A DNA stretch of 64,000 nucleotides from Phyllostachys edulis (GCA_036346405.1 CM070566.1:11566355-11630354); one strand, 5' to 3'; shown: positions 11,634 through 24,125, counted from the first letter of the stretch. Notes: generated by a model from the sequence alone, not told the origin. Made by a program: numbers and translations.

Positions 11634-12516
11634 CGACGTCCAAGGCGGCGGGTTTTGCCGATTTAGGGGAAGATGATGGCGTGGGATGCTGTGATGGCGG
11701 AAAACCCAAATCTATTAGGGGGGAATGCTCGTGATGTTGTGGAATAGGACGTGACACGGAAGAAATTGAAGGGAACTCATTGTTTTGACGGAATCAGTGA
11801 GATGAGGGGGGAGCCGGTGTCTCATGCACGGCCGAAAGAGAGGAGAGGGGTGATGCGGAGTTGGGCGGTGAGGACGACGAGTCTAAAGGGAGGAGGCGGT
11901 GGCGGCATAGCGAAGAACAAGAGTGGGAGGAACACACCATTGGTGGGGCGGCCTTGACGAAGGATAGCAGATGTGGAAGACGGGGAAGAGGGAGCAGTGG
12001 GTGTGGCGGCAAGAATGGCGGGGAGGAGGTAGGGAGGAAGCGGCGTGGGGCGGCGCTTCGAGGGCGGGACGCCGAGGTGATGTGTTAGGAGGAACCTTCC
12101 GCGAGCAGCAGCGTGGGGCAAAAACTGAGAAGGCGAGCAGGCGCCGCTAGTGGAGCAAAACCGCGGGACAACCGTTGGCGTGCTATTGGGAGAAAATGCC
12201 TGGAAACACAGGAGAGCACCGATTCTAGACGCAATAAGGAGCTGGATATATAATCACTGCATTTCCTTTGTATTCCTGTGACCCATCCAAACGCTCCTTT
12301 CTATAATTTTCCAATCTTTTCCATTTCTCTGTTTTATACATGTAATCCTCTTCTATTCATGTGTTTTTTTCCTGTTTCTGCACTTTTCCATTCCTGTGTT
12401 CCAAATATGCTCTATACGTTGTGACAGCGTGTCCGTGTTTAATTCCTCGTGCGTGTCAGCAAATTGTACTCCACTATTTACGTTGCTTTCGCGCGCGCGT
12501 GTCGGACGTCGCACGG
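11634..12516. other. GC-rich segment and 3' flank of the F-box gene
   Basis: G-rich purine tracts to about 12200, then AT-rich sequence containing the probable 3' untranslated region of the F-box gene (minus strand, right to left). Open frames in several phases are unsupported. Confidence 0.45.
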
Positions 12517-13476
12517 TCACCGGAACGTCAGCATCACCAGGAAACCCACGAACGCGGCCGCCCCGACGCCGGAGCAGCAGAGGTCAACGATGCCTTCCCG
12601 CCTCGCCTTGCACTTCTTCCTCGCCCTCTTCCCCTTCACGAACTCCTCGTAACGCCGCCTGGCCGCCTCCTCCGCGCCTCGGCCCTGCCTCGAGCCAACC
12701 ATGGCCGCGGTCACCGCGGCCAGCCCGTCCCGGCCGCTCACGCCGCCTCCCTCGCCGTCCTGCACACACAGGCTGACCTCCCGGACATGCCCGTACCGAT
12801 CGTCGCACGTGACGGCCGCGTCCAGGGCGACGTCACCGAGCACCACGGTGAACCGCGTCACGGTCTCCCCGGTGGGCCACTTCCGGTCCACGGACACCGG
12901 GCGCCGGCTCGAGACGTTCACGGCCCGGCCGGTTGCAGGGTCGATCAGTATCCAGCTTAGCGTCAGCTCGGTCAGCGTGATCGCCGATGCCGCAGAGAAG
13001 CCCTCTTGAACGAGCGCGTCGACGCGGAACGGCGACCCCAGGAACCACGCCGACGAGGTGTCCGTCTCGACGACGCGCGACATGATGCAGACGCCCTTGT
13101 GGTGCAGGTCAACGGCCGAGACGAGCCTGGTGGGGATTGAGCCCGGGACAGGGACGGGCGTTGCCGGCGACGCGGCCGGGAACGGGAAGGCGTCGGCGAA
13201 GAGCGCCCGGAAGCCGGCGCCGCAGCAAGGGATGCCGGCGACGGACGGCCACATGGCGAGGCAGAGGGCGCGCCATGTGTCCGGGTCGGTGGCGAGCTCG
13301 TGGAAGCTGGAGCACGCGCACCTGAGCGCGGCCAGCGACGCGCCGTCGAGCTGGAGGAGCACGAGGGCGAGCACGTCCGTGGGGAGGTCCTCGAGGACCG
13401 TCGCGATGCCGCCGTCCCCGCCGCACGCCGGAGAACGGTCATCCGTCACTGCCTCAAGACGCGTGCTGCTTGCCAT
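12517..13476 (-). CDS. F-box protein with C-terminal hydrophobic tail (intronless)
   Basis: An uninterrupted 319-codon frame on the minus strand. Residues about 29-73 form an F-box (LEDLPTDVLALVLLQLD, then LAALRCACSSFHELA and DTWRALC), the motif that binds SKP1 in SCF ubiquitin ligases. The middle has the IDPATGRAVNVSSRRPVS and YGHVREVSLCVQD segments seen in a plant F-box subfamily of about 300 residues (At2g27310-like, from memory). A basic segment (about 275-295, KGKRARKKCKARR) precedes a hydrophobic tail (GVGAAAFVGFLVMLTF, about 303-318) that could anchor the protein in a membrane. Start chosen as the ATG at 13476; two codons upstream in frame begin with GTG, not ATG. High GC and no stops, in contrast with all neighbours, argue for a live gene. 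The substrate cannot be told. Confidence 0.9.
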   Translation of the reverse strand: MASSTRLEAVTDDRSPACGGDGGIATVLEDLPTDVLALVLLQLDGASLAALRCACSSFHELATDPDTWRALCLAMWPSVAGIPCCGAGFRALFADAFPFPAASPATPVPVPGSIPTRLVSAVDLHHKGVCIMSRVVETDTSSAWFLGSPFRVDALVQEGFSAASAITLTELTLSWILIDPATGRAVNVSSRRPVSVDRKWPTGETVTRFTVVLGDVALDAAVTCDDRYGHVREVSLCVQDGEGGGVSGRDGLAAVTAAMVGSRQGRGAEEAARRRYEEFVKGKRARKKCKARREGIVDLCCSGVGAAAFVGFLVMLTFR

Positions 13477-13578
13477 GATCACAGGATCGCAGAGCTTGGT
13501 ATATGTAACAGTGGCGCACCTTTTTTGTGTGTGTTGCGACTTGTGAATGTGTTTGGTTGGGTTTTGAAGCTGATTCGT

Positions 13579-13589
13579 TTATATATATA
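13579..13589 (-). promoter_or_regulatory. Probable TATA box of the F-box gene
   Basis: On the minus strand CTATATATATAAACG lies about 100 bp upstream of the F-box start codon, a normal distance for a plant TATA box with a short 5' leader. Confidence 0.6.
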
Positions 13590-13599
13590 GTTAGGAGGG

Positions 13600-14281
13600 T
13601 GAGTGATCACGGTATGAAAGTGAGATGTTCCTTCTGATGCTCAACTTGGGGGTTGAACTCTGAACGTGTTTGCGTTGCTGAAACGCAAAGTTGCGGGGGA
13701 AAAAATATGCGATGATGTTTGTAAGTTCTTCCTTGAATGCGTTCACTTATCGGACACTGACAGATGGGCCGTGTCGTGTCAACTCCTTTGACTGACGTGT
13801 CAGCAAAGGGGATATTTATTTCGTTGATGTGGGATGGGGTGGACACGTACATCTCCTTAGGGAATAAAAAAAGATAGTAGTAAACTATCCCACCGGTTAA
13901 ACAAAAATCGTTTTGGAATTCATCAGTCAAACGTTGGCTACCAATATATTTTTAAATATTTAGATTAGATATATAGAAATCGTATGTGCAGATTCGTCTC
14001 GAAAAGCAATTTCATAATATTACAATTTTATTGAGTTTTACAAATATATTACAATAGTCATTAGTGATCAAAATTGTATTTTAAGGACCGTATCGATGTC
14101 CAAAACGACTTGTTTTCGTGAACCGGTGGAGTATTAACGGTAGACATGGCAGCTTGGGTGTTGCTTTCGTAGAAGTTGTCATCACGCATGTAGCTGACAA
14201 CGTATTAACGGCACGGATTGATCGTAAGGTTAGTCCAGGAGGGCCCCATTCTATTGATGGCTCTGGAAACACTGGTCTTGG
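13600..14281. other. F-box promoter region and possible MITE debris
   Basis: Contains phrases often seen in rice MITE-like repeats (TTTTTAAATATTTAGATTAG, CGTCTCGAAAAGCAATTTCA, CGTATCGATGTCCAAAACGA) but I could not fix TIRs or a target duplication. No coding region. Confidence 0.4.
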
Positions 14282-16365
14282 CAGTGGTGGAGCCAGAATT
14301 TTTTTAAAGCCTGGGCAAGCCACAATTACACTTCATACAAATCCACAATAGTTTTAAAATAAAAGAACAGATACGATACATGACACATATAAAAGTTCAT
14401 GGATGAAAATAAAAACGAGATACGATAACAAACAACTCACTAGACACTACCAAAGTTGCGACGAGTCGACAATAAAAGTCCAAATACCCAATCGCAGAAC
14501 CAAAAGATAGTAAGAGACTCTACAAGATAAAAAAAAATATGAATTAGTAAGTCATATAACTTTGACTTGAAAATATATTCACATCGGAGAGAATGAAACA
14601 TACCGATAATATGCTAATTAGGCCTAGGCCTACGAGGCAAATGTCTTTTCCTTTTCTTCATGGCTTGAAACCGTCGGGCAATAACATTATCATCAAGTTG
14701 TTTAAATATGTCCCGCTCGGTATAGCATATCATCAAGTCATTAAACCAATCATTGTTGATCTTGTTGCGCAATTTAGACTTGATAATCTTCATTGCCGAA
14801 AAAGCCCTTTCAACCGATGCCGTTGACACCAGCAATAACAAAGAATAATGAACCACTACTAACCTCAACATTACCGCCATTTGCTCTTTCACGGATATGT
14901 CGCGCGACTCATCGATAAGTACGGAGAATTGTCTATCACCAATCTCTCTCATAATCACATCGGTGACTTCTTGTGCGTAACATTTTGAAAGATCCTTTTG
15001 AATCTCAGGAGCAAGCATCTTGCAATTTTTTGGGCCACGGTCAAAAGCATGCCTCACTTTTTCATTCTTATCTTTGTACTAATCTATCATTTCACAAAAG
15101 TTACCCTTGTTCAATGAAGTAGAAGATTCATCATGGCCACGAAAAGCCATGCCTTGACCAATGAGAAATCTTGTACACTCTAGAGAAGAAGTCAAACAGA
15201 TTTTATATTGTTCTTCGCATTCCTTGGTAGCACAAGAGAGCTTACTTGACACTCTTTGTCTTTGGTTATGAAAATCATCACAATGCAATATTGCCTTGTT
15301 ATGGTCACTTCGGGCAATGCTTTGTAGGCATGCTTCCAATCACTAAACCCGGTTTTGGTGAAGACTTCGGAACCAAAGCGTTGATTATTTCCCGGATTCT
15401 TAAAAAGAAAGCAATAGAAACAATATGCCGCATCTTGAGACTCGCTATATTCTATCCAATCGTACTTCTTATACCAATCTTTTGAAAATACCCTCCACAA
15501 ACATCCAAATTGTTTGCAAGGAAAATTCACAATTGGTTGGATTGGACCATTCAAAATATATGCTCTTCTCACTTGGTCTTGAACATCCAGATGGTAATCA
15601 TCTATTTGTTTCCTAAGTGCGGGATCACACACAATTTCATCCGGATTAAACACACCCACCTCATCATTAGCCATATTTGGTTCATCTTCATCACTTGGTT
15701 GTGGATCTTGTGGTTGCGGTTGTGGTAAGTTTCTCGAGTCAAGCAAAAACCTCCTTATTTCTGAAATTTTAACAATTCTCATCATCTCAATGCTCAAGGA
15801 TTGTGCATTTTCTACTGGAACAACAAGGTCATCCACTGATCCACTCATGAGTCATGACTCATCCTACATTCCTACTAGCACTAAAGAAATCATGAAATTT
15901 GGAGAAATTAGGAGAAATTGGGCTCACTGTCACTGCTCACCTAGCCGGCCGTCGCTCAGTGCTCACAGGCTGCAGAAGTGTAGAGAAGCCACAGATCACT
16001 AGCCGCCCGCCGCCAGCACTCTCGAGTCCCGCTAACCACCGCTCGTCTTCTTTGCTCCGGGCCGCCCTTCCTTACTTTCATTTTGCTCCTTGATCGTCGC
16101 TCGCTTTTGCTCCCGTCGGCCGCCGCTCACTCTGCTCCCGCTTGGGAGTTGGCCAGTTGGGGTTGGACTTGGACTTGGCCAGGTTGGGGAATGGGGAAGG
16201 GAACTGGGGATTGGGGAAGAACCGAGAGGAGCCTAACTGCCCAAGTGCACTTAGCAGAGGGAGGCAGGGGGCAAAGCCCAGCCACAGGGCAAGACGCGCA
16301 TGCGCGAGCGCGGCCCAACAAGGTAGTTGAGAGCGGCTGGCCCATTTGCGCGTCGAGCAAAGCCC
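14282..16365 (-). mobile_element. hAT element, internally deleted, one end preserved
   Basis: The left end is CAGTGGTGGAGCCAG at 14282 (element 3' end), preceded by the 8 bases GGTCTTGG as candidate target duplication. The interior encodes a hAT transposase on the minus strand with a large central deletion. The right end could not be found: GC-rich 5' leader sequence runs to about 16360, where CACTA coding sequence of the other strand begins, so the 5' end looks cut off. Right boundary is approximate. Confidence 0.75.
14614..15848 (-). pseudogene. hAT transposase (TTF-type zinc finger family), central part deleted
   Basis: From the ATG at 15848 the frame reads MSGSVDDLVVPVENAQSLSI, an acidic linker, then DPALRKQIDDYHLDVQDQVR, NFPCKQFGCLWRVFSKDWYK and QDAAYCFYCFLFK, which is the TTF-type zinc-finger region. 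Later frames give LNKGNFCEMID, KDLSKCYAQEVTDVIMREIG and QFSVLIDESRDISVKEQM (DUF4371 region). This joins directly, in frame, to SLLLLVSTASVERAFSAMK and the hAT C-terminal dimerisation end (KLRNKINNDWFNDLMICYTE), stop at 14614. The usual segment of roughly 300 residues between these parts, including much of the catalytic core, is absent. At least two frameshifts separate the N-terminal pieces, so no active enzyme is possible. Confidence 0.85.
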
Positions 16366-16379
16366 GGGTTATTTGGAAG

Positions 16380-18135
16380 GGAACGGGTCCCCATCACCAC
16401 ACCAAGCTGGAAGTCTCGGCGGACGACGTAGAGGCCACCGTGGATCGTAATTTCGTGATCGTTCACTATCCCAGAAGCAAACTAGGCATGCGTGGAACGG
16501 CAAGCATTGCTCGCGATAGGACACGCGTGGAAGACCTTCAAGAGCACACTTGTCACGAAGTACGTGAACACGGGTCAAACACCCTTCACGAAGTATCAAT
16601 TCTTGTCGTGGGATATATGGGACGACTTTGTGCAGATGAAGACGACAGCCGAATTTCAGGAGCAAAGTGCAGCGCACAAAGCTCTCCAGGCACAAAATAC
16701 TCACCCCCACAAACTCAGCACCGCTGGGTACGCGGGTAAAACCACGGAATAGGCAGCGGAGGACAAGAACGCAACCGAGCCATTTGCTGGGATCACAGAC
16801 AAGCATGCCCAAAACTGGTTAAGAGCGAGAGCATCAGTCACGTCTTCAGACAGCATCTCTTTCACAAACCCGGCAGACGAGGCAGTGTCCCAACGTCTGG
16901 TAAATATGTCGAACTACCTAGTTGTTAATAAGTCCATAACTTCATAGTGTCTATAATAATATGATGACCTCTTGTAGCATGCATTGACTACTGAATCTTC
17001 CCAAGGCTCATTGAAGCGGAGCGAGGAGAAGGATATACTATCTACGTACCGGAAACAAGGAGCACCGGGTCAAATCGAGGCGTTGAGTTTACGTACCTTG
17101 GAGGATGGATTCCGACACGACTCCGACACGTATAGGAGTAGAAAGAGATCCAAGGCTGAGCACGACGCCCAGTTGGAACAGGTACTTATTGCAAAATTTT
17201 AAGGACATATAACAAGATTACAGGATCAAATGAATCAACTCCTCAACCAGTCGCAAGCCGCCCCCGTTATTTTGGGAGCCAGTCCTCCTCAACATCGGAG
17301 TAGCGTCGCGTCCACTCCAAATTCTGAACATGACGATGTCCAATTACCTATCGACGACATCAAGGTAATGTACATCTCTGGAATGCTCCAAAGATAGACC
17401 TATAAGATGCGTTAGCTAATTGTGTATCGTTTTGTAGGAGCCAACGCCCTGCAAGCTCCAAATGAGGATGGTTGGGTCCATTTCTATTGAGGCTGGGCGA
17501 GGGATAGTGTATCCATACCAGGAAGGGACGGTCTGACGACGGTGCCCGGTGGCCTTGAGGGCTACGCCAGGGTCCAGGTGGACATGGTACATGACAATTT
17601 CATGGCCGTCCCGCTGGAGATTCGCCTGAATGAATACATCAGAACACTAGGGGATGCCATGCACACTTTTATATCCAGTGACCCAAGAAGGACATCGCCC
17701 TAGACCCAGCAGTGATGCGATCTCGACACGACCATTTCTCTCCAACGGGACCCTCGATGACTCCACCTCAACCTTCGCTTCAAAAGGCCACCTCATCGGT
17801 TCCCGAGGAGAAGACGCCGAAGGAACAAGAAAAGTGTGCCGCTGTATCGGTTCTTGAGTCATCTCACAGGAAAATGTGTAGCAGGCCAGTCATTAAGGCC
17901 AAATTGAAATCGAAGAACATTAAGGCGCCTCCCAAGCCCTAGAAATACTCCATTGGAAGTCCGTTGGCCCCGACCACGATGATAGCCCGTCTTTGGAGTA
18001 GGTTGCCGTGCTTTGCATGTCTGGTACATGCGGAAGACCAAAGAGAAGGGGTGCGATACTGGAATCACCGTCAGATACACGAAGAAGCATTTCTTCCACG
18101 AGCCAGGCCACTTCGTCGTGGGTTCTAGATTTAGG
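16380..18135 (+). pseudogene. CACTA transposon ORF (Plant transposase En/Spm-like region), 5' part
   Basis: Plus-strand frames give WKTFKSTLVTKYVNTGQ, TPFTKYQFLSWDIWDDFVQM and NTHPHKLSTAGYAGK, matching the plant En/Spm-associated protein (TPF.KY ... W..FV ... HPH.LG..GYAGK). After introns follow DILSTYRKQGAPGQIEALSL, EPTPCKLQMRMVGSISIEAG and YPYQEGTV, then SSHRKMCSRPVIKAKLKSKN and KYSIGSPLAP. The last segment repeats, on the opposite strand, the start of the Ulp1-like remnant at 9790-10100. Stops and frameshifts are frequent (for example a stop after PPKP). Homology ends at about 18130 inside the HFVVGF segment, so the element is truncated where the other copy continues. Confidence 0.75.
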
Positions 18136-18139
18136 CTCC

Positions 18140-19174
18140 CTCACCCGAGGAGCATCGGCAGTTGCTGAGACTGGGCCGATGTGTCTGACATAATGTGTGG
18201 GTCCTCCGTGGGAGCTCGGGATGGGTGGTTCGCGGAAGGGTTAACCCCCATATGTGCGACTCTTAATTAATTCATTCCATTGGAAAATGTCTCGTAGGAC
18301 TTGGCTCTGCCGGCATATCTTCGGAAGTGTGCTAAATCGCGTGGCAAAAGGAGCGGTCTGACATGTGGGTAAAGTTGTACACCCCTGCAAGGTTTAATCT
18401 ATTCGAATAGCCTTGTCCTAGGTTATGGACACGCTTGGTTATTTCCCGCAAGAATTAGAATCAGCATTTTGGAATTTTAAACTTAAAACTTGATCAGTGG
18501 CATTGAGAGTGGTTCTCATACTATGTTTGTGTGCTGCGGGGCAGCCACCTGTAGATGTTTTATTAATGTCTAATGTTATTACTCACTGTTATTTAAAGTA
18601 TTAAAAATGTTTGCTCACTTGCCATTTGAATCTACTACATTATATTTAAATTGAAATATTGCTTTGTGCTGAAAATGAACCCTATAGCCTTCATGTAGCT
18701 ATGTATAGGCTTGTTATTCGTAAGTCTTGTAGAGTACATTCATGTACTCACTGTTTGCTTTTATTTACTAATCTGGATAGCAGGTATTGAGATCGAATCG
18801 GGTAAGGAAAGATTGTGCAGGAACGTCGATTTGCTATGGTTTGAAACCAGTCGGTTGCCCTGCGGGTTTTGGCAAGCCATTGGGATTTTATTAATGGTTA
18901 ATTCATGATTTTATTTCAGTTTATTTGCTGATTTCCGCTGCGTACTTGATAGTTATCTTGATTTTTGACCAGTTGGCCCTTTTGTATGAAACTGAACCTT
19001 GTAAGTTCAATATGTTGTAAATTATGAAGTTTTGATATTGTAAACACTTGTGTATAGATTGATATTGATGTTTGTGATGGTGTATGTGTGCGCTCTGGGA
19101 GGTACATAATACTGTCGGTATGAGATATTTGGTTTGTGATGCTAGGTTCAAGTGGATGGCTAAGCATTACGAGC
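18140..19174. other. Probable retrotransposon-derived non-coding sequence
   Basis: Phrases such as CTATTCGAATAGCCTTGTCC, GTACATTCATGTACTCACTG and the surrounding non-coding sequence resemble untranslated or LTR sequence of grass chromovirus-type gypsy elements (Tekay lineage), recalled from memory. No paired LTR or coding domain is present. It lies directly next to the broken end of the gypsy element at 19175. Confidence 0.35.
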
Positions 19175-22100
19175 TAAATACCCCAGAGTCTCACAGAAGC
19201 TATTCGAGCAAGCTGGTCTGCGAGGAAATTATCCTTTCGAGGGATGAATTGTACCTCGAAACCAAAAAAATACTTTTCAAGCTTTCGAACCTCCGATAAG
19301 TACTGAGACATGATCGGATTAGAGCATTGGTACTCTTTTTCGACATGATTCACGGCTAGTTGAGAGTCTCCTCTCACGAGTAGTCATCGAATAGCGAGCG
19401 CTTTCGCGGCTCGTATGCTAGCCAGCAAACCTTCGTATTCTGCCACGTTGTTAGTGGCCTGAAAGTTTAATTGAATGGCATACTTTAAGGTCTCTCCGTT
19501 AGGAGATTCTAGGACCACCTCTGCCCCCGAGCAACTTAAAGTAAGTGACCCGTCAAAGTACATCATCCACTGGTCGTGGGAATCGTACTGGGGATCCTGA
19601 ACAGGTTCAAGATTTGTCCATTCGGCGACAAAATTTGCCAAGATCTGGGATTTAATGGCCGTTTGGGACACGAAATGGAGGTCGAACTCCCCAAGTTCTA
19701 CTGACCATTTTGACATACGTCCCGCTGCTTCCTTACTCTGGAGGATCACTCCCAAGGGAAACTCAGACGGCACAATTATCTTGTACGCCTGAAAATAATA
19801 CCGCAGTTTCCTCGAAGACATGAGGAGGGCATAGAGAAGTTTTGGGACCTGAGGGTAACGCTCCTTAGGCCCGTATAAAACTCCACTTACGTAGTAAACT
19901 GGTCGTTGGATGTTTTCACGATCTCGACGATCTTGCTTCCTTGCTGTGGCGTGGCAGCTAGATAAATTAAGAGCGTCTTTTTTGGTTTCAGAGAAACCAA
20001 AACAGGAGCACTCATAAGATATCTCTTGACATCCTCAAAGGCAGTGTTTGCCTCTTCCGACCACTTGAAACCCTCGTGCTTCCTAAAAAGTTTGAAGAAA
20101 GGTAGTTATTTTTCTCTCAATCGTGCGATGAAATGACTTAGATCCGCCATACATCCTGTGAGTTTCTGAACTTCTTTCTTCACAGTTGGAGGACTCATTT
20201 GCACGATAGCCTTTATCTTTTCGGGATTTGCTTCGATCCCTTGTACAGAGACCGGAATCCAAGCACCCGAAGAGACTCCAAACACACACTTCTCAGGATT
20301 GAGTTTCAGGCGGTGTTTTCTAAGGTTGTCGAATGTCTCCTGCAAGTCTGAAACATGATTAAGCCACTTGATGCTTTTTACGACTAGATCGCCAACATAG
20401 GCTTCCAAATTTTGGCCTAGTTGAGGTGAAAAAGTCGATTGCATCAAGCGTTGAAAAGAAGTGCCAATATTTTTTTAGACCAAATGGTATTTTGACATAA
20501 CAAAATGTTCCAAATGGAGTAATAAATGCGGTCTTTTCTTCATCTTCTAGACATGTATTAATCTGATAGTAGCCAGAATATGCATCTAGAAAACTTAATG
20601 TTTCACAACCAGCAGTAGAATTGACCAATTGATCGATACGACGTAAAGGAAAATCATCTTTTGGACAAGCTTTATTAAGATCAGTGAAGTCTACACACAT
20701 TCGTCACTTGCCGTTAGATTTCCTAACCATTACAGGGTTGGCTAACCACTCTGGGTGGTCGACTTCTCTTATAAAGCCTACTTGAAGTAGCTTGTCCAAT
20801 TCTGACCTTATAGCATCTCATCGATCAAGGGCAAATATCCATAATTTTTATTTTACGGGTACTTTATCAGGCCGTAGAGCTAGCCTATGCTTGATCACTT
20901 CCCTGGGGACTCCGGGCATGTCGGATGCTTGCCATGCGAAGGCATCTACGTATGCCCGGAGGAAAGTGATGAGGGTGTCTTACTATTTGGGGTCGGAAGT
21001 ATCCCTGATGCGAACAGTCTTCGAGGGCTCCTCTGAATTCAGAGGAACCTTTTTGACCTGGTCGTTCGGCTTAGGTACAGTTTTAGGCTTCGACTGCTTG
21101 GTCGAAGGCTGCTCTTTGTTTTCTTCTCGAGCTTGTATCTGGCCGACCATTTCGAGGGACCGACGGTCACACGTGTGCGCCATCTTTTTGTTACAATGAA
21201 TTGTGATCACTCCTTTAGGACCTGACATCTTAAGACATTGATACCCATAATGAGTAGCGATTAAGAATTTTGCCAAAGTTGATCGTCTGAGTATGGCATT
21301 ATATGCCGTATCGAAATCGACCACATCAAAGGAGATCTTCTCTATCTTGAAATTACTTGGAGAACCAAATGTTAAAGGATGAGAAACTTGGCCAATAGGT
21401 TTGGCCGAAGCCCCCGTACAATACCATGAAAAGTGTATTGTACCGGTCTTACCTTGGTCCTAGGTACTTGCATCTCGTCCAGGGTACTCGTAAACAAAAT
21501 ATTTAATGAGCTTCCACCATCAATTAATACTCGATTTACACGACAGTTATTAATGGTAGGTTTGACCACAATCGGAAAGCGACCTGGTCGAGTGGAAGGA
21601 ATCGGGTAGTCACCCTTCTGGAAGGAGATGGTGACTTCCGACCACTTCGGCAGTTATTGACAAGAGGAGGGTCGGTCAATGGAGTTTACCGCATGCTCGA
21701 CAGCCTTTAGTTGTCATCTTGACTCGTATGCCGATGATCCCCCATAGATATGTTCGATAGTGTGTTCGAGATCTTGAAATGGCATCTCCTCGTTGTCGTC
21801 AGATTGCGTACGACCACTAGCTTGCCCTACCTCTTCGAGGGTAGGAAGTGGTCCTTTGCCGTTGTAGTAGTCCTCGATTTTTCATTGGAATACTTGGTAG
21901 TTGTGAAGGTCATGCCCTTCCTTTTTATGGAAAGGACACCACCTAGGCTTGTCGTTCTTCCGCTCGGGGCGCTTACCTTTGCCTCGATCAGAGTATGGCT
22001 TGGAGTTTTGAGGATTTTTATCACTCACGGCCAAGACCTCCTTGGAACTATTGGCTTGAAGCTCTTATCCATTTGCCTTGTTCTTAAATTTTTTGACATT

Positions 22101-24107
22101 TTTATCCTTCTTCTTACCACTTTCGCCCCCCTCTTGAGGAATTTTATCTTCTCGATCAATAGTGTTGTTTCACTCGACCACTTCGACGGCGGTAGCATAT
22201 CGATCAGCCATCTCAAAAAGTTCAGCAACAGTGGCGGGTGGATTCAAGGCGATGTCCTCCGTAATCCTTCTACTACGGACTCCCTGCTTGAAAGCTTTGA
22301 TGACAAAAGAATCAGAAACTTCGGGAATGGAATTTCGAACCTGACTAAAGCGTCAAATGAACTAACGCAAAGTTTCATGGTCGTTCTGTCTCATCCTGTG
22401 CAGGTCGTCCTCCTTTTCAGGGCGATGGTAGGTGCCTTAGAAATTCGCTAATAAGAGGTCGCAGAGATGCTATCATGAATAAATCGACTCGAGTGGCTGA
22501 TTTAACAACCACGATCGAGCGGATCCTTCGAGCACAGTAGGAAGGTAATTTACCATTACATGCTCTCCTCCTCCTACAGCTTGGACAACAGTTGTGTAGA
22601 TTTGAAGAAATTCAAAGGGGTTTTGAGATCCATCAAACTTCTCCATGTTCACTGATCGAAACCGAGGTGACCAGCGAACTGCTCGGAGGTCGGGTGAGAA
22701 AGCCCGACATCCGGTAATGACTCCTTGACGCCTTCTTTGTAGGAAAGAAGGATTGACGTCACCAGATGATTGTACATAACGATACCCGGTCATAGGCGGA
22801 CCCAACCTATGGTGGGTCTCAACCCTACAAGGGAAATACTCCTTGTATTTCGTCTGCTGTCACAGATTTCTGGGTTGGAGTGGTGAATGATCACCTCTCC
22901 TAGGAACTCGCTGGTCTTTAGGCGTTCGAGGAACTCTCTTTCAGCTGGGGCGAAGATCAGGAGAGCGTCGTGATCGATCGTCACGGCGATCTCTATGCTG
23001 TGAGTTCTTCGAACGACTGGAAGCAGATGAGGTCATACCGCCACGACTTTTAGGTTGAGGTTGGTGAGAGTGCTCAAGCTTGGCCACTGTGCTTCGAAGC
23101 CTTTGCGCGATCTCTTCAGCAAAGAGGTCGTAGCCAGGTGTTCGAGTAAGTTCTCGAGATGGGTTCTCGAGAAGGTCATTAATGCGCTGGAGTTCTTGAG
23201 CTTCCCCCAACTGGTAGTGAACACGCCTAGACGGATTTTTCTAAGCTGCAATTCTTTTCTGTCAGGTTGCCTCAGGAACGTCCATACCTGAGCCTCGAGC
23301 TTGCCTTAGTGGAGTATGAGTATTTCTAGAATCTCCTTAACACTCATCAGAGTGTTGACTCTGTTCATCGCCGGAAGTGTCCTCGTCATTGTCACGAGAG
23401 GTCGCAGCGTGTGATCGTTGGGAAGCATCCTCAATTCTCTCTCTAAGACAGTGATCGTCACCTGAGGGAAGGACGAAGACCTCTCATTAATGATCTCCAC
23501 CTGTGCTTGAGGCCTCCTTTTTTGAGGAGTAGTCGAGAGACACTATCTGGCGACTTAGAGCAAACCCCTCTAGGAAGGGGAATTTCGGGTTATAACTGTC
23601 TCCGTTCACAAGTGAGCCCTACGATGGGATGGTCGAACCCGCAGGAAAAGCATGTTCGACCCCCTTCTTTGTGGGGCTAACTTTGAGAGAGCGACCACCA
23701 GTCTTGATGAAGTTCCTAATGAGCGCCTCCGATTTGTCGTGCCAGGTCGGATTGTCTCAGACGGACTTGAACACTTGGAGAGGGAACCCTCGCCATGCTC
23801 TAAGTATGTCCTGGTGCAGTCCTGATTGTGGTCTAATTGACCCTTGCTCTCTGAGGAAGCTGGTTCCTCATCCGAACGTAATGTTGCGGGGGATAAGGAT
23901 CCCTCCTCAACTCCATCAGCGATATGGTCTCTTGGAGAATGATCTCCGGAGGTGACATCACCATCGGATGATGTAATACTCAGCTCATAGTCGAAACCGG
24001 CATCCATGTCGATATCTGCGTAATCGGCCAGGTCGAACCAGTTCTCCTCTCCAGCCATGAGAGCATTAGAATTGGAAAAGAGCAAAGAAAGCTGGTGACT
24101 CAAAGAT

Positions 24108-24125
24108 CCCCACGGTCGGCGCCAA
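24108..24125 (-). other. Primer-binding site of the gypsy element
   Basis: Minus-strand TGGCGCCGACCGTGGGG directly follows the LTR end. TGGCGCC starts are typical of Tat-lineage primer-binding sites. Confidence 0.7.

Noticed and set aside
11107..11757. 216-codon open frame on the minus strand
   Set aside because: It runs straight through both arms of the 11474-11633 hairpin, has no domain, and lies in GC-rich sequence with open frames on the other strand as well.
13477..13482. Upstream start of the F-box gene two codons earlier
   Set aside because: That codon is GTG; the first ATG is at 13476.
18140..19174. Treating this as the 3' LTR of the Tat-like gypsy element
   Set aside because: It shares no sequence with the 5' LTR at 24127-24910, so the 3' LTR is absent.
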